64,000 nucleotides of DNA from Bolinopsis microptera. Lineage: Eukaryota > Ctenophora > Tentaculata > Lobata > Bolinopsidae. Location of the stretch: assembly GCF_026151205.1 (NCBI RefSeq), contig NC_087081.1:8551246-8615245 (forward strand). The letters are read 5' to 3'. The notes beneath the pieces were generated by a model. The model had not been told where the DNA came from, did not search any database, and worked only from the letters and a program-made list of their open reading frames with translations. Position 1 is the stretch's first letter. Every line of letters starts with the position of its first letter. Shown here in pieces: positions 1 through 7,915 of the stretch. The position numbers were made by a program, and so were the translations under genes.

Positions 1-1270
1 CTCGTCAACCTTAAAGCTATAATATAACTAATACTTCAAAACAAAATAATAAACATGCTATCAATTATACTTCTCCTTTCCCCCTTGGGAGACCAGGTTG
101 TTCAAAAAATTGAAAGTTTAACAAAATAACAGTTCTACGTTGAATGTCCTCCGAGTTGCAGTCTAGTTGTCCTAGTTGCAGTGTAGTTGTATTAAGGTAG
201 TAGTTCTTCCGTCAGGTTCATGTTTTCGACCAAAGTCTATCGTTTTTCGTTTAGGCTATGATTTAGACAATCCATGTTCTCCTTCTCATTCAGATCCTCC
301 GGATTTCACTGATTCTTCTTCCTCGACTTATTTCCATGTTTCAATGATTCATTCATGTGGACTTAAGTAATTAGAAAGGTAACGATATATCTTTAAAAGT
401 TTAAAGTAAATAGATATCAAATATTTGTTGTATAATACAGGAGCGGTTCGTAAAATAAAAATTATGAGAAACAACAACAAAAAATAACATAATGAATGAG
501 TCTACACGTATAATATAACAGTCGCAAAGTTGAACTGAAATATACTTCATTGACACTTATTCCATTTTTTTCATCTTTTTAAGAGAAATGGCTATACTTA
601 TTTAGATTATAAATAAGTAGTCTGAGTTTTGCTGACCTTGAGTTCCTTTTCTTCGTGAGTACCGAACTTTCACATGATGAAGTACTGGATAAATCTAATG
701 TACGACAGTTTGCACGTATTCTCTACATTGTGTGAAATGAGGGTCATATCGAGTTCCCGTTTTCTTGAACACAGATTGTACCGTACTTCAGTGCTAGTGG
801 CGGGTGGCCTGTATTTAACAGGTTTAAGTGCAGCATTGCTTAAAAAGTGGTATATCTTTGTAAACATTTTGTCCAGCCCAGTTGCAATTCCACAACATAA
901 TACTAAACCGATGAGTGCGGTTTCCTATTTCATAGCTTGACCTCTGTAAAATATATCACATAATCGTTTCATTCTTTAACTTCTGGTAGAGATCTTAAAT
1001 TACGTGGGACAGAGAGAAATTAATAAGAGTCCCAATCTTATTCCTCTCTCATAACTTAGATACTCCAACCGACCACTTTCGAGCTCTCATCCGGTATAAT
1101 GACTAGAATAATTGCCGGCCTGCAATAAACTTTCATCCATTATCCGTGAATCCTGCGCTATTAACTCATAAAAACTTGTTCACATTTCACAACTCTTTAT
1201 TCAAACTGTAAATCATTCTCGTTACAAACATTCTTTTCGCTATGAAATCAAATACATCGCACTCTCGATG
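1..1270. other. Left flank of the Polinton, no gene recognised
   Basis: AT-rich sequence with only short open frames (for example 176-370 and 674-940) that show no recognisable domain, splice structure or codon pattern. I see no gene or repeat here. Confidence 0.5.
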
Positions 1271-1276
1271 TAAACT
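1271..1276. repeat. Left target-site duplication (TAAACT)
   Basis: Six bases TAAACT directly precede the left terminus. The same six follow the right terminus at 21950-21955. Confidence 0.95.
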
Positions 1277-1466
1277 AGTAGTAATATAAAGCCCCCTTTG
1301 ACCCACCTAAAAATTCGACACTTGTAAAAATTTCGAGGATTTTCGACACTTGTAAAAATTTCACGGATTTTCGACACTTGTAAAAATTTCGAGGATTTTC
1401 GACACTTGTAAAAATTTCACGGATTTTTGACACTTGTAAAAATTTCGAGGATTTTCCGATACATGT
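1277..1466 (+). repeat. Left terminal inverted repeat with 27-bp subterminal tandem units
   Basis: The first ~40 bases match the reverse complement of the right end. They run into about five tandem units of ~27 bp (CGACACTTGTAAAAATTTC plus GAGGATTTT or CACGGATTTT). The units alternate between GAGG and CACGG variants. The left end has about one unit fewer than the right. Such iterated subterminal units are candidate binding sites for the integrase or terminal protein (inference). Confidence 0.93.
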
Positions 1467-1532
1467 AAATATTTGTTATTAAAAGGATCAACATCATTAT
1501 CTATTTCATTTCTTTTTTTTCGTTAATTTGCA

Positions 1533-1799
1533 ATGTCAGATATTCTTATTGAAGATGAATATCACAGAGGTTTTGTTATTGGGATCATGAGATTAATTGC
1601 TATACATAGTTATTCGGTTACCAGAGCTTTCAGATTAGAGTTACTCTATCTTAAAGAGAATAGGATTTTAAGAGCAAGGATTTTTGAAAACACTCTTGTT
1701 TTTAATCGAGTACCCAATTTAAAAGTAGGTAAAAATTATGTTGTAGTAGGGTGGTTAACAGCAAACAACCATATTATAGAGGTGATTGATATGAGCTAA
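1533..1799 (+). CDS. Small OB-fold-like protein, paralogue of the 3' half of the 2669 gene
   Basis: An 88-residue protein and the first gene inside the left terminal repeat. Residues ~30-88 align by eye with the last ~60 residues of the protein at 2669-3316. Both have F(R/K)LEL near the start, a K-(V/I)-G-x-x-Y-x-VVGW block, and end in (I/V)(I/V)D(M/I). This suggests a duplicated or detached copy of a single OB-fold-type nucleic-acid-binding domain. Function is inferred only; a single-stranded-DNA-binding role is plausible for a protein-primed replicon. The ATG at 1533 is the first in frame, and the stop lies one base before the next ATG at 1801, so the two genes are closely packed. Confidence 0.7.
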   Translation: MSDILIEDEYHRGFVIGIMRLIAIHSYSVTRAFRLELLYLKENRILRARIFENTLVFNRVPNLKVGKNYVVVGWLTANNHIIEVIDMS

Positions 1800-1800
1800 T

Positions 1801-2277
1801 ATGCAAGAGATCCGTGATTTATCAATTGAAGATCTGCACACAAAGCTGAAAGAGCAAAAACTCTGTTATGGTTATGGAATTCTAACAATTTGTGAACGTC
1901 GTCGCAAAGAGTTTGAAAAGCGATTGTTCTTACACATGCAAGGAAAAGATGCACCCACCCTTCATAGATATGCTGATAATAGGAGTGATTACTTTTTGCT
2001 TGATATAGAACTTCCACAGACATGGTATCCAGGAACATCAATACTGACAAAGACATCAACTAAAAAAACTAAGAAGTCTGTCCGATTTAAGCAAACGGAA
2101 ATATTTGGAAATGAACCCATCTACCCATACTGTGTTACAAAGTACAATCATAACACTAAAAGCCAACACCTACATGCACCACAATGTTCTAATGCTGTTG
2201 CAGAAACGATCGAGGTGCTTGGACAATACAGATGGATGAATAGAAAGTTTTTGATTGAAGGGAGGCATGATATATAA
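1801..2277 (+). CDS. LEM-domain-like protein
   Basis: A 158-residue protein. Residues ~4-45 (IRDLSIEDLHTKLKEQ, then YGYGILTICERRRKEFEKRL) follow the LEM/SAP-type helix-turn-helix pattern: L-S-x-E-x-L, a short turn with glycines in place of the usual GP, then T-x-x-x-R-x-x-x-E-K-x-L. LEM domains of nuclear-envelope proteins bind the chromatin protein BAF. The middle is basic (KKTKKSVRFKQ, ~88-98) and the rest is unrecognised. It starts one base after the preceding stop. The LEM call rests on pattern only and could instead be a generic SAP-like fold. A TATA-like GATATATAAGAG spans its stop codon and would serve the next gene. Confidence 0.6.
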   Translation: MQEIRDLSIEDLHTKLKEQKLCYGYGILTICERRRKEFEKRLFLHMQGKDAPTLHRYADNRSDYFLLDIELPQTWYPGTSILTKTSTKKTKKSVRFKQTEIFGNEPIYPYCVTKYNHNTKSQHLHAPQCSNAVAETIEVLGQYRWMNRKFLIEGRHDI

Positions 2278-2309
2278 GAGCTTAGAGTTCCAACCCTGAC
2301 CGATTGAAG

Positions 2310-2657
2310 ATGCAGACCAGCTCACAATATTTCCAAGAGTTCTTTGTCAACTCACCATCAGAATTTCTGAATGAACTTCACTCTGAGCTTTCATACTATC
2401 AAAGAACCAAAGTTATAACTATGTTTGACATTTACCGTATTCGAAAAAGAGTACTCCCTATGTTTGATATTTTGATATCAGCTCAGAGTAAGAGTTATGA
2501 AGATATCATCAATATCCATGAAAATATAGTTTTGCAAGCAATACGAGAAGAGCTGAATTTATCAGATGTTACTCAGATGGCAAATGAAAACAAGTACATG
2601 TTACGCAATTTTTTTAAGGTCTTCATGAATTCAATGCCCAGTGACTCGCCTATATAA
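2310..2657 (+). CDS. Small helical protein, function unknown
   Basis: 115 residues from the ATG at 2310; the reading frame also extends two codons upstream to a TTG. No known domain is recognised. The composition suggests an all-helical fold (SPSEFLNELHSELSYYQR, then alternating charged and aliphatic stretches) with no membrane segment. The TATA box at 2270-2277 sits ~38 nt before this ATG, supporting the chosen start. Its own stop overlaps a second TATA element (TATATAAA, 2651-2658) for the next gene. Confidence 0.6.
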   Translation: MQTSSQYFQEFFVNSPSEFLNELHSELSYYQRTKVITMFDIYRIRKRVLPMFDILISAQSKSYEDIINIHENIVLQAIREELNLSDVTQMANENKYMLRNFFKVFMNSMPSDSPI

Positions 2658-2668
2658 ATCGAGTTGGA

Positions 2669-3316
2669 ATGCAGAGAGCTCATTTCTTGATACAAAACTT
2701 TGGTTACGCTTCAAACATGGCTCTCTTCAACAACTATGGATTGATTTGTGAAATTAATCCAAATACAAAAGGATACACTCGCTTGACGATCTCAACGAAT
2801 ATACCATTCAAGACAAGACTGATTAAGTTCAATGTTTGGGATACCGTACAGCTAAAGAAACCTGGAAGTACTAGATCCAATACCGCGATTCCCTTCAAAG
2901 TGGGAGAAGAAGTACAAGTGCAATATTCCTACAAGGATGGGTATCCTATACTCGTTAACATGGTTTCATCTCGCGTTGACAATTGTCCAATATGCTTTCA
3001 CTCACTGGAGGGCATTGATACTCAAAGAATGGAGATTGGATGCGATGGATGTCGATTGATACCTGAGGAAGAACACAAGAAACGAGTGAATACTCAAATG
3101 CAGATCGTTTCTAAAACGCTAAAGCAGTATTCAAACAGTGCAGGGTTCAAACTAGAGCTTTTCAGTGAAGAAGATAACAAAGCCTTTGCTCCGGTTATTT
3201 TCCCAAATAACTTTGCATTCCAGAAACTTGAAAATATGAAAATTGGACACAAATACTGGGTCGTCGGATGGATTGCTCCAAACGGAAAGTTTCTCGATGT
3301 AGTTGATATCAATTAG
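2669..3316 (+). CDS. RPA-like single-stranded-DNA-binding protein candidate (OB - zinc ribbon - OB)
   Basis: 215 residues. Residues ~18-100 (GLICEINPNTKGYTRL, WDTVQL, FKVGEEVQVQY, PILVNM) follow the strand order of an OB fold. Residues ~108-132 hold a zinc ribbon, CPIC ... CDGC. Residues ~150-215 look like a second OB-type unit ending with the KIGHKYWVVGW block shared with the 1533 gene. OB - zinc ribbon - OB is the layout of replication protein A-type proteins. A role as the element's ssDNA-binding replication protein is inferred. The OB similarity begins near the second Met (2717), so that start is also possible. The 3' end is convergent with the protease gene. Confidence 0.65.
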   Translation: MQRAHFLIQNFGYASNMALFNNYGLICEINPNTKGYTRLTISTNIPFKTRLIKFNVWDTVQLKKPGSTRSNTAIPFKVGEEVQVQYSYKDGYPILVNMVSSRVDNCPICFHSLEGIDTQRMEIGCDGCRLIPEEEHKKRVNTQMQIVSKTLKQYSNSAGFKLELFSEEDNKAFAPVIFPNNFAFQKLENMKIGHKYWVVGWIAPNGKFLDVVDIN

Positions 3317-3371
3317 TTGTAATTTTATTGGTTCTATTTTATGTCTTTATGAACTTGTTTTCATTTGTACA

Positions 3372-3388
3372 AATAAAACAAATTTATT
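3372..3388. terminator. Interdigitated poly(A) signals of convergent genes
   Basis: AATAAA at 3372-3377 on the + strand serves the gene ending at 3316. AATAAA at 3388-3383 on the - strand overlaps the last base of the protease stop codon (TGAATAAA). The two transcription units therefore terminate within ~17 bp of each other. Confidence 0.6.
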
Positions 3389-3852
3389 CAAATTATTGAA
3401 GAAACAAAATTAAAAGCTACAGAATCATTTTTTTCAAAATCTTGTGAGTAGTCATTTAAAAAATCTTTATAATCTAACCCTAAACTTAACACATAGATAA
3501 AATGAATGCAAAAGTAACCACATGCTTTGCTATTCCAGCCTTGAACTCTATAGTTTGTGTATCTAACAAACTTAAACTTTTTTACAATATCCTTATAATA
3601 TTTAGGTAGAGTTTTATGGTCTGGTGATCGTCCAAATGAATCAAAGAAGCATACTGTATCATCTTTTGCAACCCAAGCACACCAATGTTCTCCATTTTCA
3701 TCATGCTCCTCAGTGTTTGAAATGAAAGCATAATATGGTTTGGTAGATGTAGGTGAGAAACAAGAAGGGTAAGTACCAATATAGTTTTTGCTAGTAACGC
3801 TTGTGTTGAAAAGAATATCGTCAAGTTGCGTTGTGGTAAGAGGTTCAAGCAT
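3388..3852 (-). CDS. PRO: Adenain-type cysteine protease (virion maturation protease)
   Basis: 154 residues. The adenovirus-protease catalytic set appears in the family order: His in GEHWCAW (~56), Asp in CFFDSFG (~71), Gln in VQGWNS (~104) and Cys in ACGYFCIHF (~111). The enzyme of this family cleaves capsid precursors after (M/I/L)XGX-G type sites. Such a site, MQGEG, is present in the basic protein encoded two genes upstream. The ATG overlaps the stop of the major capsid gene (TAATG), so the two are probably on one transcript. Length is shorter than adenovirus adenain but usual for Polintons. Confidence 0.93.
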   Translation of the reverse strand: MLEPLTTTQLDDILFNTSVTSKNYIGTYPSCFSPTSTKPYYAFISNTEEHDENGEHWCAWVAKDDTVCFFDSFGRSPDHKTLPKYYKDIVKKFKFVRYTNYRVQGWNSKACGYFCIHFIYVLSLGLDYKDFLNDYSQDFEKNDSVAFNFVSSII

Positions 3853-5441
3853 TATTCAATGATGCGTACAATACGATCGGAATCTATTTGAATTTGTCTG
3901 TCAAAGACAGCATAAACAATTAGTATGAGATCTTCTGGAAAAGTCTCTGTTCCGAGATCTATTTCAATGCTGGTACTTGCTTTCTCTTGAAGATTCAGAT
4001 GACGATCATTTATACTAGATCTATCAGCACCGAAGCTTATTGCAGTCATGAAATTCAAATGAAAGTTGTTCTCATTTATAAGACATGATCCTTGGGCATC
4101 CTTACCCAAGGTGCGGTAAAGTTGCCGTAGATATTCACCAAATTCTTTGAATTGGAAGTTATTCTCACCAATTTTTCTGATACTACCAACTTCTAAAGGA
4201 TCAGCAAAGACTGGAACACCATCACGGTAAAGTTGAAATTTTTTGTAAGGTATCATAATAAAAGGATTTGAGGGCATATGTCCATCAAAGTCACGACTCC
4301 TCTGCAACATGAAGAATGCATATGGAGGAAGAATAGAGTTTGCAAAAATATCATTTATTCTAACTATCCTCGATGATTGCGTTACTGGACGTACTATGAT
4401 TTCAGGTCTAGAAATGAAATATGGAATAGGATCTTTTTTAAGCCTCTCCTCAATCATTTCTAAAATTTCATCCCTTACTCGATAATAAGTAATGTTAAGA
4501 AAACAATCTTCAATAACCAAACTATATCCAGTATCTGCTTTGCACAAAAGCAAGAAATCGTCAGTATTTTTAGTTAGACTCATTCTCAAATTCATATTTG
4601 TAGGTAAACATTTTGTAGTGTTTAACAATGGACAGTGAAATTTGGTGTTTAGAGTAACATTTTTTCCTCTATTGAAAAGAGTACTTCTTTTACTGGCAGC
4701 TGGATTTGTTTGAGTTGGAACCCAATTATCCACTTGTGACATTTGATTCTGATACTCTATTTCAAGATCATCACCATCTAGATCTGAATTTCCATTCTTA
4801 ATAACCTCTAACATTTCGCTCCTATAATCGATATCCATTGGTATTTCCATATCAAACGCATAATCCCTTTTTGCAGCAATCCCCTCTTTAAGAGACTCAA
4901 ATCCTGGAACAGATTCAAGATCATCCCATAAAGTTATATTTCTATCAATTTCATCCCACCTCCAAAATGTTCTTAGATTTTCCTCAGATGTTTTTGTTAC
5001 ACCTTCATCCATCAGGAATCCTTCGTTGTAGAACAAATACCCATCACGGTTTTGATCCGAGCTTAGAGTCTGATTCAAGAAACTCTGGTAAGCATAAGCA
5101 TTCCGCATACTTTGACATAACTCAATGCGATTTCCTGTTACAACTGAAACTTCACCCCATAGACTGTTTGCAATATTGTTAACTACAGAAACATCTTTTG
5201 CTCGTGTGCTGATATCTCGACCATTTTGCATTAGCTTCACCTTGGTAACTATGTGTAAATCCGTCAAAAGTCCTTTCGGTTGTGGTGGTATGTTGAAATT
5301 TATGGGTCCCTCGTTGAATAAATTTGTTACAGGCCACACTTTCAAATCGTAAGTCTCTTGAATCGAAACTTGTGTAGGTGTGTCATTCCATAGAAGGAGA
5401 GAAGATGACATTGAATCACTAGAGTTTACAAATTTCGCCAT
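3852..5441 (-). CDS. MCP: Major capsid protein, double jelly-roll (hexon-like)
   Basis: 529 residues, the longest intronless gene of the element. The N-terminal region has the pattern typical of Polinton and adintovirus hexons: a string INFNIPPQPKGLLTDLHIV, then VSVVNNIANSLWGEVSVV and a tyrosine-rich AYAYQSFLNQTL block. The C-terminal part ends with IEIDLGTETFPEDLILIVYAVF. No signal peptide or membrane segment is present. It forms the capsid shell in related elements. It follows the basic protein gene with a 16-nt overlap and precedes the protease with a 1-nt overlap. Assignment is by family pattern and synteny; the fold itself cannot be seen directly. Confidence 0.88.
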   Translation of the reverse strand: MAKFVNSSDSMSSSLLLWNDTPTQVSIQETYDLKVWPVTNLFNEGPINFNIPPQPKGLLTDLHIVTKVKLMQNGRDISTRAKDVSVVNNIANSLWGEVSVVTGNRIELCQSMRNAYAYQSFLNQTLSSDQNRDGYLFYNEGFLMDEGVTKTSEENLRTFWRWDEIDRNITLWDDLESVPGFESLKEGIAAKRDYAFDMEIPMDIDYRSEMLEVIKNGNSDLDGDDLEIEYQNQMSQVDNWVPTQTNPAASKRSTLFNRGKNVTLNTKFHCPLLNTTKCLPTNMNLRMSLTKNTDDFLLLCKADTGYSLVIEDCFLNITYYRVRDEILEMIEERLKKDPIPYFISRPEIIVRPVTQSSRIVRINDIFANSILPPYAFFMLQRSRDFDGHMPSNPFIMIPYKKFQLYRDGVPVFADPLEVGSIRKIGENNFQFKEFGEYLRQLYRTLGKDAQGSCLINENNFHLNFMTAISFGADRSSINDRHLNLQEKASTSIEIDLGTETFPEDLILIVYAVFDRQIQIDSDRIVRIIE

Positions 5442-5809
5442 TTTCTTTTACGTTTGGAGTGGTGTTTATGTGTCACTTGAGTATTAGCTAAACGTTTTAA
5501 CTTTTTTTCTCCCTGTTTTGCCCCAGAAGTATTAGCTAAACGTTTTAACTTTTTTGCTCCCTGTTTTGCTCCAGCAGTAAGTAGTTCTTTACCAGCAGCG
5601 ATTGCAATTGGTTTTGCTGATTTAGCTACTGCTTTTATAGCCTGTCCAGCGAGTGGTAACGCTTTCTTTAGTAAGGAACCAAGAAAACTTCCCAACCCTT
5701 CTCCCTGCATACCGTAAATATATCGGTCCATATCTGAAGACCCACCTTGCTGTACAAACACAGCACGGTATGGTCTACTTTTCAGATAGCTAGAGTTAAA
5801 TTCCTCCAT
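5426..5809 (-). CDS. Basic pVI/pX-like core or membrane-lytic protein with adenain site
   Basis: 127 residues from the ATG at 5809; the frame also extends upstream to a TTG. Residues ~33-37 are MQGEG, an exact fit to the adenain consensus (M/I/L)-X-G-X-G. It is followed by a glycine-rich amphipathic helix (GLGSFLGSLLKKALPLAG ...) as in adenovirus protein VI. The C-terminal third is strongly basic and contains a 15-16-residue internal duplication (GAKQG(A/E)KKLKRLANT twice) and ends KHHSKRKRKW. A TATA box (TATATAAGG on the - strand, 5846-5838) lies 37 nt before the ATG. Likely a virion protein processed by the protease; whether it acts as core or lytic protein is inferred. Confidence 0.78.
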   Translation of the reverse strand: MEEFNSSYLKSRPYRAVFVQQGGSSDMDRYIYGMQGEGLGSFLGSLLKKALPLAGQAIKAVAKSAKPIAIAAGKELLTAGAKQGAKKLKRLANTSGAKQGEKKLKRLANTQVTHKHHSKRKRKWRNL

Positions 5810-5826
5810 TTTAATTTTCTCTTCTC

Positions 5827-6621
5827 TCAATTGCTTTCCTTATATAGTGTAGAAGGACGTACACTCAGAGTTAGAATTGTCTTGAAACTAGGATTGAAAT
5901 TCAAGAATTTACCATTAATATCTCTTATCTCGATCAAGATGTTTGAGAATTCCTTTACATTTATCGAAACAAAATATGGATGAGCTTGATGAAAAAAATT
6001 CCATCCTGGATTCGTTTTTATAGGAATCACAGAAGAAATTCTAGATAATTTTCCATTAATGTAAGAGTTTTCGATAATGTTAATGTAGATAAATGCAGGT
6101 AGTGATTCCCCTTCAAACGAGGTATTCTGAAGAGTGTATGTGCTATACAAATCAGTTTCAACACCTACAAGCCCCCATGGTGAATCTTTTCTGTTCGTTA
6201 TAATAAGATTATCCAAACTTAACTGTACAATTTGTTTGTGCTTATCAAGTGATACAGTGAAAGGTTTGTATTTCTTTGGTTTTATTACACTAGATATCTC
6301 TTCTTCTATTGCAAGACATATAGCATGAATTGAATGGTAAAACCCTGGTGGTATTGTAACTGTCTTCAATTCAATATCAAGTTCACCATATGTTATCAGT
6401 GTGTGCACTTCCATGGGTGTAAACATATTCGTCACGTTAACTGTATTGTAAAAGTGAATCTTGTTGTTATCATCACTAATATTGAACACTTGACCATGAA
6501 AAATCGATGTAACTGCAATTTCGGCTTCTTTTTTTATTTTAACGGGGTTAACCCGAGTTACAAATTTCGATTGATTGCCTTCATAACCACCAACAACAAT
6601 GATATTGTGAATGTTATCCAT
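5827..6621 (-). CDS. mCP: Minor capsid protein, penton-like single jelly-roll
   Basis: 264 residues. The pattern is that of Polinton penton-base homologues: an N-terminal beta-rich domain beginning IEIAVTSIFHGQVFNI-type strands, a middle IPPGFYHSIHAICLAIEEEI segment, and the terminal signature FSNILIEIRDINGKFLNF ... ILTLSVRP that closes these proteins. It occupies capsid vertices in related viruses. The ATG at 6621 lies 33 nt downstream of a clear TATA box (TATAAAAGG, 6654-6646 on the - strand). The stop nearly abuts the next gene's promoter. Confidence 0.85.
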   Translation of the reverse strand: MDNIHNIIVVGGYEGNQSKFVTRVNPVKIKKEAEIAVTSIFHGQVFNISDDNNKIHFYNTVNVTNMFTPMEVHTLITYGELDIELKTVTIPPGFYHSIHAICLAIEEEISSVIKPKKYKPFTVSLDKHKQIVQLSLDNLIITNRKDSPWGLVGVETDLYSTYTLQNTSFEGESLPAFIYINIIENSYINGKLSRISSVIPIKTNPGWNFFHQAHPYFVSINVKEFSNILIEIRDINGKFLNFNPSFKTILTLSVRPSTLYKESN

Positions 6622-6655
6622 TTTGCTAAAACAATTGAAACTCCTCCTTTTATAG

Positions 6656-6967
6656 TTAAAATGTTATTCCAAAATCTCTAAGATGACAGAAAATAGGTTC
6701 GTAATGTGTTTTAAAATCACCATTACAACAATCATTGACAAAATCATCATATTTGATATTAATCGGTTTATATCTGATCAAAATCAGTCCATCTTTGGAT
6801 CGTTGTACATCTGCTTTTGAAAGTTTAATTAATAGCTCGTTATAGTTAAAATCCGGGAAGATTCCTTTTGGTAGTTCAATAGTTTTGATTTGTTCCGAGA
6901 TCCCCTCTGATGGTAAAAGCATATGCATATCTTTACAGTGAGAGGGTGATATAATATATCGAGACAT
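6656..6967 (-). CDS. Conserved-position small protein, function unknown
   Basis: 103 residues from the ATG at 6967, which follows the previous stop by one base (TAACATG). The open frame also extends to a TTG ten codons upstream. No domain is recognised. The composition looks like a soluble globular protein (SRYIISPSHCKDMHMLLPS, DGLILIRYKPINIKYDD) with four cysteines, two of them adjacent (DCCNGD). Its place between the capsid and ATPase genes suggests a virion or assembly role, inferred only. Confidence 0.6.
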   Translation of the reverse strand: MSRYIISPSHCKDMHMLLPSEGISEQIKTIELPKGIFPDFNYNELLIKLSKADVQRSKDGLILIRYKPINIKYDDFVNDCCNGDFKTHYEPIFCHLRDFGITF

Positions 6968-6968
6968 G

Positions 6969-7325
6969 TTAGAAAATTGATTGTAGTATTCCTCCAAGTA
7001 TTGGTAAAACTGTGCTTAATATAGTAGCTAATGCTCCGCCACGTTGTGCAACTAGTTTCTGTTTCATACCCGCTCCTTTTAAACCACTTGTCGATCGAAT
7101 TAAACGTCTATGCTTCTTCAAAGTTTGATGTTGTTTGTTATTTAGATCCAGTTTTTTATTTGCTAAAAGATTGAACACGATTCCAAGAACTTTGAAAAGT
7201 TCTGGAGGTGAATTTTTCAAGATGATTTTACGGTTTTTCATATTACTAGCAGCTAACTTCTCCAGTATGTATCGATGTTTATTCAACATATCTGCCTGCT
7301 TTAGAGATAAATGCTTGGTAACCAT
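6969..7325 (-). CDS. Basic virion-type protein with C-terminal hydrophobic segment
   Basis: 118 residues from the ATG at 7325. The middle is rich in Lys and Arg (KKHRRLIRS; LKGAGMKQKL). It then turns into VAQRGGALATILSTVLPILGG, a short hydrophobic, glycine-flanked tail. A block PPELFKVLGIVFNLL precedes the basic part. Small proteins with this order (PPEL... block, basic stretch, Q(K/R)GG plus hydrophobic tail) recur beside the capsid genes of Polintons and adintoviruses. They are thought to be virion components. It overlaps the end of the ATPase gene by 25 nt. Confidence 0.65.
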   Translation of the reverse strand: MVTKHLSLKQADMLNKHRYILEKLAASNMKNRKIILKNSPPELFKVLGIVFNLLANKKLDLNNKQHQTLKKHRRLIRSTSGLKGAGMKQKLVAQRGGALATILSTVLPILGGILQSIF

Positions 7326-7915
7326 TCCCAAAAATCTGTTATTACAGTTAGCTCCTGTGGTAGACTTGGTGCAAGACTAAGTAGAATGAATCCTCTCTCC
7401 TGTTTTGATGTTCTTTTAAAGGCGTTAGTGACACGCTTCAAATCATCACCACAAAACATTTGTCTTGCCAATGTGTTAATTTGTCTAAAATGACGTTGAC
7501 TATTAAAGAGAACAAAATAGTGACTGTTAGAACTCATGAGTCTAAACAAGGGACAATTTGGGAATAGGTTTTGTGTTATGTAGAATGTAGATATTGATTT
7601 GTGATGTGACCCTAAAATGAAACATTCTGCCATTTCCTTGTTATCACTAAGAATTAAATCATCAACAACCAACATACTAGGTTCAGAAGTATCTATTTTA
7701 TCAAAATTAAGTCCCTTGATAAATGTTATCGGCACATTTTCTTCATCATTCCAAGTTTTCATGAAACTCTGCTCTATTTTGTACATGTAAAAGATACGTT
7801 TAGGCCATGGGTATACTAGTTTTTGTCTGATAACTTCCAATATGAATTGAGTCTTTCCAGCTCTTGTTGGTCCAAATATTATGCAGTTGTGGGAGGCTAG
7901 AAACTTAATCGGCAT
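7301..7915 (-). CDS. ATP: FtsK/HerA-type genome-packaging ATPase
   Basis: 204 residues from the ATG at 7915; the frame continues upstream to a GTG inside the integrase gene. Walker A is GPTRAGKT close to the N terminus and Walker B is SMLVVDDL in the middle, followed by a sensor-like region TFYITQNLF. This is the A32-like motor that pumps DNA into the capsid. The start codon overlaps the integrase stop as TGATG, implying coupled translation or a shared message. The first Met places Walker A at residue ~14, as in other Polinton ATPases, which supports this start. Confidence 0.92.
   Translation of the reverse strand: MPIKFLASHNCIIFGPTRAGKTQFILEVIRQKLVYPWPKRIFYMYKIEQSFMKTWNDEENVPITFIKGLNFDKIDTSEPSMLVVDDLILSDNKEMAECFILGSHHKSISTFYITQNLFPNCPLFRLMSSNSHYFVLFNSQRHFRQINTLARQMFCGDDLKRVTNAFKRTSKQERGFILLSLAPSLPQELTVITDFWEWLPSIYL

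Noticed and set aside
674-940. 88-codon frame in the left flank, with an overlapping frame on the other strand
   Set aside because: Short, no domain, overlapping frames on both strands; most likely chance.
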